A DNA stretch of 7,119 nucleotides from JAAFIP01 sp043778205. Lineage in GTDB: Bacteria > Pseudomonadota > Gammaproteobacteria > Burkholderiales > Burkholderiaceae_C. Shown in pieces: positions 1 to 5,354 of the stretch; position 1 is the first letter of the stretch, and the number at the start of each line of letters is the position of its first letter. The translations under genes were made by a program, and so were the position numbers. The notes below the pieces were generated by a model. That model did not search any database and was not told the DNA's origin. It saw only the letters and a list, made by a program, of their open reading frames with translations. Where the stretch lies: contig JAYWGO010000046.1 of NCBI GenBank assembly GCA_043778205.1, positions 1 through 7,119 of the forward strand. The letters run 5' to 3'.

Positions 1-163
1 CGTCGTACTTCCAAACGGGCAAATACTCAGGTTACCTGCGCGTGATTCGCGGAAGTTTGCAAATAACATGTCCCGTCGCCCGACCAAGGTAAATAGACCC
101 ACAAAAGCATTGCCACGGGCTGCTAAAAACCTAATCAAGGACAAAAAGCGTCCCCGCACCCAC
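1..163. other. Left-edge stretch with no supported gene
   Basis: This is the stretch downstream of the leftward regulator gene. A rightward frame is open from the edge to a TAA at 90-92 and would give a 29-residue C-terminal tail (YFQTGKYSGYLRVIRGS and so on). It could be the end of a gene lying to the left, but I do not recognise it. A second rightward frame and one leftward frame also run open off the edge, and their translations look like chance reading frames. On the leftward strand GGAC/GTCC can pair around a GCTTTTT loop near 141-155, but no T-run follows, so I do not call a terminator. Confidence 0.3.
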
Positions 164-658
164 TCAAAGCACATGCAGCCGTGGCTCAAACTTGCTGCGC
201 AACAGGCTAAAGTAAGCCTTCACGTTGCGCACCTGCGTGTCTTGGGTAAACACACGCTGCGCCAGCGCCACGTAGTCGGCCATTTCGCGCACATGCACAA
301 TCAGCACAAAGTCAGGCCCCGGGCTTACACGGTAACACTGCTGCACAGCGGGCTCGGGCGTAATGCGTGCTTCAAAGGCCTCTAGCAGCTCGGTGTTTTG
401 CTGGGTTAGGGTTACCTCCACCACTGCAGTCAGGCCGTGGCCTGTGATGGCTTTTAAACGCTCGGGGTTCAGCAGCACCACCTGGCGCTGCACCACGCCC
501 AGGTCACGCAGGCGCTTGACACGCCGCAAGCAGGTGGGCGGCGACACATGCACACTGGCAGCCAAGTCTTGGTTGCTGACGCTGGCATCGCGTTGCAGCT
601 GGTCCAAAATGCGCAGGTCGATAGCATCCAGCTCTAATTTATCGTTTAATAATTCCAT
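164..658 (-). CDS. Lrp/AsnC-family transcriptional regulator
   Basis: A 164-residue DNA-binding regulator, the usual length for Lrp/AsnC proteins. The N-terminal helix-turn-helix domain starts at LDAIDLRILDQLQRDA (10-25). The helix-turn-helix itself is about 28-56 (SNQDLAASVHVSPPTCLRRV), followed by the usual GVV turn into a beta strand. The RAM ligand-binding and oligomerisation domain spans about 75-155, with the family-typical GPDFVLIVHV (114-123) and a late VRNVKAYF strand (143-150). Members form dimers to octamers and often sense amino acids. The effector cannot be read from this sequence. The ATG at 658 is the only early Met and leaves a normal-length N-terminus, but no Shine-Dalgarno is visible before it; the upstream DNA is almost pure A/T. 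The gene diverges from glmS, so the shared spacer may hold autoregulatory and glmS-regulatory sites (inference). Family is certain; target genes are unknown. Confidence 0.95.
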   Translation of the reverse strand: MELLNDKLELDAIDLRILDQLQRDASVSNQDLAASVHVSPPTCLRRVKRLRDLGVVQRQVVLLNPERLKAITGHGLTAVVEVTLTQQNTELLEAFEARITPEPAVQQCYRVSPGPDFVLIVHVREMADYVALAQRVFTQDTQVRNVKAYFSLLRSKFEPRLHVL

Positions 659-705
659 AAAAATATTAAATATGAAATATTTAACTATTTCAATAACTAA
701 ATGAA

Positions 706-734
706 ATTAAATACCATAAATTATCAAAAATCAA
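706..734 (-). promoter_or_regulatory. Predicted sigma-70 promoter of the Lrp/AsnC gene
   Basis: Read on the minus strand, TTGATT (729-734) is a -35 with 4 of 6 consensus bases. It is followed after exactly 17 nt by TTTAAT (706-711), a -10 with 5 of 6. Transcription would start near 699 and give a leader of about 40 nt before the ATG at 658. The spacer is so AT-rich that chance matches are likely, so this is a moderate prediction. Confidence 0.35.
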
Positions 735-749
735 TGAGATATTTTTCTA
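735..749 (+). promoter_or_regulatory. Lrp-like binding box between lrp-family gene and glmS
   Basis: TGAGATATTTTTCTA matches the published E. coli Lrp consensus YAGHAWATTWTDCTR at 12 of 15 positions, with the right 11 bases all matching. It lies one base upstream of the predicted -35 of the regulator gene and 44 nt before the glmS start codon. The box could therefore serve autoregulation, glmS control, or both. AT-richness lowers its specificity, and this paralogue may not share Lrp's DNA preference. Confidence 0.35.
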
Positions 750-775
750 GCCTGGGCATAGTATGGCACCCAGGC
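750..775 (+). repeat. 7-bp GC-rich dyad upstream of the glmS ribosome binding site
   Basis: GCCTGGG (750-756) and CCCAGGC (769-775) are perfect inverted repeats around a 12-nt loop. They stand out as GC-rich in an AT-rich spacer. The right arm is followed by ATTTT and then directly by the glmS Shine-Dalgarno at 781. If transcribed, the dyad would form a stem-loop just 5' of the ribosome binding site; otherwise it could be an operator. The run after the stem is too short for a convincing terminator. I could not fix the glmS transcription start. Confidence 0.5.
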
Positions 776-780
776 ATTTT

Positions 781-786
781 AAGGAG
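781..786 (+). promoter_or_regulatory. glmS ribosome binding site
   Basis: AAGGAG stands 6 nt before the ATG at 793. It fixes the glmS start there, not at the in-frame upstream ATG at 763, which has no Shine-Dalgarno and would displace the N-terminal catalytic cysteine. Confidence 0.9.
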
Positions 787-792
787 TTCACC

Positions 793-2745
793 ATGTGTGG
801 CATTGTCGGCGCAGTATCTCAACGCAATATCGTCCCCGTTTTAGTCCAGGGCCTACAGCGGCTGGAGTATCGGGGCTATGACTCGTGTGGCGTGGCCATA
901 CACGCGCCACCGCAGGGCGCTTCGAGCGCCGGTGGCCTCAAACGCGCCCGCACCACCAGCCGCGTGGCCGAACTAGGGGCGCAGATCGACGCCGACAAAG
1001 CCGCAGGCACACCGTTTGAGGGCCACACCGGCATTGCCCACACCCGCTGGGCCACGCACGGCGCGCCTGCTATACACAACGCGCACCCGCACTTTAGCCA
1101 CGGCACGGGGGCTGCAGGCGACAAACCCGATGAACCGACGAGCGCGGCGGTCAAGCCGCCTCGGGTGGCCTTGGTGCACAACGGCATTATTGAAAACCAT
1201 GAACAGTTGCGCAAAGATTTGCAAGCCAAAGGCTATGTGTTTGTCAGCCAAACCGACACCGAAGTTATCGCGCACTTGGTAGACTCGCTCTACGACGGCG
1301 ATATTTTTGACGCTGTGAAAGCTTCGCTTAAGCACCTGCACGGTGCCTACGCGCTGGGCGTGTTCCACAAAGACGAGCCGCACCGCATCATCGGCGCACG
1401 CGCAGGGTCGCCGCTCATCTTAGGTGTGGGCGCTAAAGCCACAGGCAGCGCGCAAGCAGACGAAAACTTTTTGGCCAGCGACGCAATGGCACTGGCCGGC
1501 GTGACTGACCAAATTGTGTACCTTGCCGAAGGCGACGTGGTGGACATGCAGCTGGGCAAATACTGGATAGAGAACGCTGGTGTTGCCGTGCAGCGCGAAG
1601 TTAAAACCGTGCAAGCCCACAGCGGCGCAGCCGAGCTGGGGCCCTACCGCCACTACATGCAAAAAGAAATTTTTGAGCAGCCGCGCGCCATTGGCGACAC
1701 GCTAGAGGGCTTGGTCAGCATCACGCCTGAGCTGTTTGACCAGCCCGGCACAAAGCCGGGTGAAGGCGCTTTCAACACCTTCAAGACCATAGACAACGTG
1801 CTCATCCTGGCCTGCGGCACCAGCTACTACAGCGGCAGCGTAGCCAAGTACTGGCTAGAGTCAATCGCCAAAATACCCTGCAACGTCGAAATTGCCAGTG
1901 AATACCGCTACCGCGACTCGGTGCCCAACCCTAAAACCTTGGTCGTCACCATCACCCAGTCGGGCGAAACGGCTGACACCCTGGCCGCACTCAAGCACGC
2001 GCGCAGCCTGGGCATGCTGCACACGCTGACCATTTGCAACGTAGCCACCAGCGCCATGGTGCGCGAATGCAAACACGCCTACATCACCCGTGCAGGCGTG
2101 GAGATTGGCGTAGCGTCTACCAAGGCCTTCACCACGCAGCTGGCAGGTTTGTTTTTACTCACACTGGCCATTGCGCAAACCAAAGGCCGCTTAAGCGAAG
2201 CGCAAGAGGCCAGCTACTTGGCTGAGATGCGCCACCTGCCCGTGGCCCTGCAAAGCGTGTTGGCGCTGGAGCCGCAAATCATCGCCTGGGCCGACAACTT
2301 TGCCAAGTACGAAAACGCCCTCTTCTTAGGCCGTGGCCTGCACTACCCCATTGCGCTAGAAGGTGCGCTCAAGCTCAAAGAAATCACCTACATCCACGCC
2401 GAGGCCTATGCCGCAGGCGAGCTAAAGCACGGCCCACTGGCCCTGGTAACCAGCGAAATGCCGGTAGTCACCGTAGCGCCCAACGATGCGCTGATTGAAA
2501 AGCTCAAAAGCAATATGCAAGAAGTACGCGCGCGTGGCGGCGTGCTGTACGTGCTGGCCGACAGCGACTCTAAAATTGAAAACGCCGAAGGCATACACGT
2601 TATCCGCATGCCCGAACACTACGGCGCGCTGTCGCCCATCTTGCATGTAGTGCCGCTGCAATTGCTCAGCTACCACACCGCGTGTGCGCGGGGTACCGAT
2701 GTAGATAAGCCGCGTAACTTGGCTAAAAGCGTGACAGTGGAATAA
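793..2745 (+). CDS. glmS: Glutamine--fructose-6-phosphate aminotransferase (isomerizing)
   Basis: Makes glucosamine-6-phosphate and glutamate from fructose-6-phosphate and glutamine, the first step toward UDP-GlcNAc for peptidoglycan and lipopolysaccharide; cytosolic. The protein starts MCGIVGA, so Cys2 becomes the N-terminal nucleophile of the class II glutaminase domain (about 1-240), with HTRWATHG (83-90) and HNGIIENH (129-136). Two SIS sugar-phosphate domains follow (about 333-470 and 504-640), with CGTSYYS (341-347), TQSGETADT (388-396), and EGALKLKE through AGELKHGPLAL (523-551). It ends in the conserved KPRNLAKSVTVE. At 650 residues it is about 40 longer than the E. coli enzyme (609). 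The extra length is in the glutaminase domain: about 10 residues near 38-55, about 20 near 103-123, and a few near 213-222, likely surface loops. An AAGGAG 6 nt upstream sets the start. glmS diverges from the Lrp/AsnC gene; no ribozyme or glmU is seen here. Confidence 0.98.
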   Translation: MCGIVGAVSQRNIVPVLVQGLQRLEYRGYDSCGVAIHAPPQGASSAGGLKRARTTSRVAELGAQIDADKAAGTPFEGHTGIAHTRWATHGAPAIHNAHPHFSHGTGAAGDKPDEPTSAAVKPPRVALVHNGIIENHEQLRKDLQAKGYVFVSQTDTEVIAHLVDSLYDGDIFDAVKASLKHLHGAYALGVFHKDEPHRIIGARAGSPLILGVGAKATGSAQADENFLASDAMALAGVTDQIVYLAEGDVVDMQLGKYWIENAGVAVQREVKTVQAHSGAAELGPYRHYMQKEIFEQPRAIGDTLEGLVSITPELFDQPGTKPGEGAFNTFKTIDNVLILACGTSYYSGSVAKYWLESIAKIPCNVEIASEYRYRDSVPNPKTLVVTITQSGETADTLAALKHARSLGMLHTLTICNVATSAMVRECKHAYITRAGVEIGVASTKAFTTQLAGLFLLTLAIAQTKGRLSEAQEASYLAEMRHLPVALQSVLALEPQIIAWADNFAKYENALFLGRGLHYPIALEGALKLKEITYIHAEAYAAGELKHGPLALVTSEMPVVTVAPNDALIEKLKSNMQEVRARGGVLYVLADSDSKIENAEGIHVIRMPEHYGALSPILHVVPLQLLSYHTACARGTDVDKPRNLAKSVTVE

Positions 2746-2757
2746 AGGTCGTAGGGC

Positions 2758-2812
2758 ATAAATTTACACCATCGAAATTTATACTACCTAAACTATTATG
2801 GTAGTATAAATT
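2758..2812 (+). repeat. Nested inverted repeats abutting the nucleotidyltransferase start codon
   Basis: AATTTATACTACC (2776-2788) and GGTAGTATAAATT (2800-2812) are perfect 13-bp inverted arms around an 11-nt loop. The right arm ends on the base before the ATG at 2813. A third arm, ATAAATTT at 2758-2765, is the exact complement of AAATTTAT (2775-2782), so the left arm can pair in two alternative ways. The stem is AT-rich with no following T-run, so it is a poor intrinsic terminator for glmS. An operator for a dimeric repressor, or an RNA hairpin controlling translation of the next gene, fits better (inference). TATACT within the left arm resembles a -10 box, but no good -35 is in place. Confidence 0.75.
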
Positions 2813-3844
2813 ATGCTCTACCAAGAACTTAGTCTTGCAGCCCAAACTGCCTACGCAGGCCTTGACGGTGCTGCGCGGCAATGGGACTTGCAGCGTGGTG
2901 TATCTGACGTGCCTGGCGGATTTGCAAAAAAAACCGTCGCCGGGCGCGCGTATTGGTACCACCAGATGAAGGATGCTAACGGCAAGGTCTTGCAAACCTA
3001 CGTCGGGCCCGATGATGAGGCCACGCGCAATGTGGTTGCGGGCCATGGCGATCCGCAAAAACTACTGGCGCACGCCCATCTGGTGCGTTTGGCAAAGTCG
3101 GCCATCGCGCTAGGCTGCGCCGAGCTACCGACCAAACACGCACGCGTGATTGAGCGCCTGGCCAATGCGGGGCTGTTTTCAACAGGAGGTATCTTGGTGG
3201 GCACGCACGCATTTCTTGCTTACCAAAATATCTTTGGTGTGCACTGGGAGTCCGGTGCTGCCACGCTCGATTTAGACTTCGCGCGCGCCGGTCGAAACCT
3301 TTCTTTGGCCTTGCCCTCGAACCTGAAAATTGACACCCCGGCGGCTATTGATTCGCTGCAAATGGGTTTTATCCCCAATGCTGCTAAAACGTCGTACCGC
3401 AAAGCAGATGAACCTGATTTTGATTTGGACTTTTTAACCTCGCGCGGGCGCGGTGGAGACGCGCACATTTACGTTCAAAATTTGAACTTAACGCTGCAAC
3501 CGCTGAGGTTCATGGAGCTGTCTTTAGAAGACCCCATCCGCGCCACGCTGGTAGGACGCAATGGCCCCATGGTAGTTAACCTGCCCAAGCCCGAGCGTTA
3601 TGCGCTGCACAAAATGATGGTCTCTGGCGAGCGCCCCCAAGCACAGCGCGTTAAGGCCAAAAAAGACCTGCTGCAAGCCGCTGCATTGTTGGCGTACCTG
3701 TTAGAACATGACCTTGCCGCACTGCGCGAGCAATGGAGCCATGTTCATGCGCGCGGCATAGCTTGGCGCAAAAGCCTGCTGGGTGGTGCCCTTGCGCTAG
3801 AAAAAGCCTTTCCGCAGATTCCACTGCGCGCGGCCATGGCATGA
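2813..3844 (+). CDS. GSU2403-like nucleotidyltransferase-fold protein
   Basis: A 343-residue protein that I place in the GSU2403-type nucleotidyltransferase-fold family (I recall Pfam NTP_transf_8) from its overall pattern. GGILVGTHAF (125-134) matches the pol-beta-type glycine-rich loop, and TLDLDFA (151-157) supplies the paired acidic residues D153 and D155. A second acidic cluster, DFDLDFLT (202-209), may carry the third carboxylate. The C-terminal part, LPKPERYALHKMMV through KAKKDLLQAAALLAYL (257-296), resembles the helical region of AbiEii/MNT-like transferases. Substrate and target are unknown; some relatives of this fold modify tRNA or proteins as toxins or antitoxins, but nothing here proves that. 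ATG 2813 is the first start after an in-frame TAA (2807-2809), yet no Shine-Dalgarno precedes it and a 13-bp inverted repeat ends right before it. The gene follows glmS by 67 nt and overlaps livM by 4 nt. Confidence 0.8.
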   Translation: MLYQELSLAAQTAYAGLDGAARQWDLQRGVSDVPGGFAKKTVAGRAYWYHQMKDANGKVLQTYVGPDDEATRNVVAGHGDPQKLLAHAHLVRLAKSAIALGCAELPTKHARVIERLANAGLFSTGGILVGTHAFLAYQNIFGVHWESGAATLDLDFARAGRNLSLALPSNLKIDTPAAIDSLQMGFIPNAAKTSYRKADEPDFDLDFLTSRGRGGDAHIYVQNLNLTLQPLRFMELSLEDPIRATLVGRNGPMVVNLPKPERYALHKMMVSGERPQAQRVKAKKDLLQAAALLAYLLEHDLAALREQWSHVHARGIAWRKSLLGGALALEKAFPQIPLRAAMA

Positions 3845-4929
3845 AATTACCAACCCAACACGCGAAGTTAACAAAGTACGCCGCCTTAGCCGCCCTGCTG
3901 GTGCTACCGCATTTGCTGCAGGGCTTGGGTGACCACTGGGTGCGCATTGCCGATACGTGCCTGCTTTACATCATGATGGCGCTGGGCATGAACATTGTGG
4001 TGGGCTATGCTGGTTTGCTGGACCTGGGCTACGTGGCGTTTTATGCAGTGGGTGCGTATGTGTTTGCACTGCTCAGCTCGCAGCATCTGCCCGATTATTT
4101 TGTCTGGATTGCGGCTGCGTTTCCCGCCGGGTTGCACACCCCTTGGTGGGTGGTGATTCCTTTGGCCGCTGTGCTGGCCGCGTTTTTGGGTACGGTGCTG
4201 GGCGCGCCTACGCTTAAGTTGCGCGGCGACTACCTGGCCATCGTCACACTGGGGTTCGGCGAGATTGTGCGCATTTTTATCAACAACCTGGGCCATCCCG
4301 TCAACATCACCAACGGAGCCCAAGGCTTGGGCCAAATTGACTCCGTCAGCATCTTGGGTATCGACCTGGGTAAGCCATTCACACTTGCAGGCTACACCAT
4401 CTCGTCCGTCACGCTGTACTACTACCTGTTTTTAGCGCTCACACTGGTTACCGTCATGGTCTGCTACCGCTTGCAAGGCTCGCGCATTGGCCGCGCTTGG
4501 ATGGCCATCCGCGACGACGAGGTGGCCGCCGAGGCCATGGGTATTCACACCCGCCACATGAAGCTGTTGGCCTTTGCCTTGGGCGCCAGTTTTGGCGGCG
4601 TGGCGGGGGCCATGTTTGGCGCGTTCCAAGGCTTCATTTCGCCCGAGTCGTTCAGCCTGCAAGAGTCGGTAATGATTGTGGCGATGGTGGTGTTTGGCGG
4701 CATCGGCCATATTCCGGGCGTAATTTTAGGCGCTGTGCTGCTGACCGCGTTGCCCGAAATGCTGCGCTATGTGGTGGGCCCGTTGCAAGAGATGACCGAT
4801 GGCCGCTTAGACGCAGGCATTTTGCGCCAGCTGCTGATAGCCCTGGCCATGATCGTGGCCGTGCTGCTGCGCCCCCGTGGCCTGTGGCCTGCGCCAGAGC
4901 ATGGGAAGTCACCCGCGCCGTTGCATTAG
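3841..4929 (+). CDS. livM: Branched-chain amino-acid ABC transporter permease, LivM type
   Basis: A 362-residue polytopic inner-membrane permease that would pair with LivH to move leucine, isoleucine, valine or related solutes, powered by LivG/LivF. Hydrophobic segments recur along the chain: about 13-29, 39-60, 66-79, 103-121, 186-206, 241-261, 276-303 and 329-343. Family hallmarks are ALGMNIVVGYAGLLDLGYVAF (48-68, shown only in part by most homologues), APTLKLRGDYLAIVTLGFGE (122-141) and the coupling-loop stretch SRIGRAWMAIRDDEVAAEAMG (214-234). The ATG at 3841 overlaps the upstream stop in ATGA, suggesting translational coupling, as no Shine-Dalgarno is seen. An in-frame upstream extension to 3733 would only add a non-conserved, overlapping tail. 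LivH, LivG, LivF and a binding protein are all missing nearby; the next gene converges. Substrate cannot be fixed from sequence alone. Confidence 0.9.
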   Translation: MKLPTQHAKLTKYAALAALLVLPHLLQGLGDHWVRIADTCLLYIMMALGMNIVVGYAGLLDLGYVAFYAVGAYVFALLSSQHLPDYFVWIAAAFPAGLHTPWWVVIPLAAVLAAFLGTVLGAPTLKLRGDYLAIVTLGFGEIVRIFINNLGHPVNITNGAQGLGQIDSVSILGIDLGKPFTLAGYTISSVTLYYYLFLALTLVTVMVCYRLQGSRIGRAWMAIRDDEVAAEAMGIHTRHMKLLAFALGASFGGVAGAMFGAFQGFISPESFSLQESVMIVAMVVFGGIGHIPGVILGAVLLTALPEMLRYVVGPLQEMTDGRLDAGILRQLLIALAMIVAVLLRPRGLWPAPEHGKSPAPLH

Positions 4930-4962
4930 GGCTTAGGTGGGTAGGCCATCTGCTTTAAAACT

Positions 4963-4993
4963 GCTTACTTATAAACGGCTTACTTATAAAACG
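4963..4993. repeat. 15-bp tandem duplication spanning a stop codon
   Basis: GCTTACTTATAAACG (4963-4977) is followed at once by GCTTACTTATAAAACG (4978-4993), identical but for one extra A. On the minus strand this duplicates the last codons and TAA stop of the DUF3297-like gene. The spare copy lies in the 50-nt gap that faces livM. Slippage is the simple explanation. I saw no hairpin-plus-T-run terminator in this convergent gap. Confidence 0.85.
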
Positions 4994-5237
4994 CCTCCAC
5001 CTTGCCCTTGAGTTTGATCATCAAAGGCTGGCCTTTGCGGTCTACCGTTTTGCCAGCGGCTACCTTGACCCAGCCTTCGCTGATGCAGTACTCTTCCACG
5101 TCTTGGCGTTCTTTGTCGTTCAAGAGAATACCGATATTGTGCTCAAACACCGCTGCCACATGGTGCGGGCTGCGCGGGTCGGTGCATAAACGGTCGGGCA
5201 AATCAGGCTGGGCGCTGGGTGTGGTGGTGTCTAGCAT
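4980..5237 (-). CDS. DUF3297-family small protein
   Basis: An 85-residue soluble protein matching the DUF3297 pattern as I recall it. PDRLCTDPRSPHH (14-26) opens the conserved core, then VFEHNIGILLNDKERQDVEEYC (30-51, seen as a helix-strand stretch), SEGWVKVAAGKTVDRKGQP (53-71) and the closing MIKLKGKVEAFYK. The family is common in proteobacteria and has no assigned function that I know of. The start at 5237 is chosen because GAGAG lies about 4 nt before it and the conserved core begins soon after. The longer frame from 5303 would add 22 residues without family resemblance and would run through the predicted promoter. Its 3' end converges on livM with 50 nt between stops, and its stop codon sits in a 15-bp tandem repeat. 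Family call is fairly firm; role unknown. Confidence 0.85.
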   Translation of the reverse strand: MLDTTTPSAQPDLPDRLCTDPRSPHHVAAVFEHNIGILLNDKERQDVEEYCISEGWVKVAAGKTVDRKGQPLMIKLKGKVEAFYK

Positions 5238-5265
5238 AGGGCTCTCAAAATGTGCAATGCAGGTG

Positions 5266-5274
5266 AATATACCA
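5266..5274 (-). promoter_or_regulatory. Extended -10 promoter of the DUF3297-like gene
   Basis: On the minus strand TGG precedes TATATT, giving an extended -10 (TGn plus a 5-of-6 hexamer). No good -35 is visible at 17 nt. Initiation near 5259 would leave a leader of about 22 nt containing the GAGAG ribosome binding site. This is the best promoter candidate between the GIY-YIG gene and this gene. Confidence 0.4.
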
Positions 5275-5354
5275 AGATCGGCTAAGCTTCCCCCATGGAA
5301 CACTCACCTTGGCTGACTGGTACACTCGTTTATATATCTCGCTTGATTGTCCAC

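Noticed and set aside
68..385. Rightward frame with a basic N-terminus (MSRRPTKVNRPTK)
   Set aside because: Most of it lies antisense to the well-supported Lrp/AsnC gene, it has no ribosome binding site, and its translation resembles no family I know.
750..780. Intrinsic terminator from the GCCTGGG/CCCAGGC stem
   Set aside because: Only four T residues follow, the loop is 12 nt, and it would block glmS itself.
763..792. Upstream ATG adding 10 residues to GlmS
   Set aside because: It has no Shine-Dalgarno and would bury the catalytic Cys2 that must become the N-terminal residue.
2776..2812. Inverted repeat read as the glmS terminator or as the end of an insertion sequence
   Set aside because: The stem is AT-rich with no T-run, and there is no transposase or flanking target duplication.
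4497..4958. Arg/Gly-rich rightward frame inside livM
   Set aside because: It is an out-of-frame shadow of the GC-rich livM coding sequence with low-complexity translation.
5238..5354. tRNA, attachment site or terminator between the GIY-YIG gene and the DUF3297-like gene
   Set aside because: No cloverleaf, tRNA 3' end or hairpin with a T-run could be found; only the extended -10 is notable.
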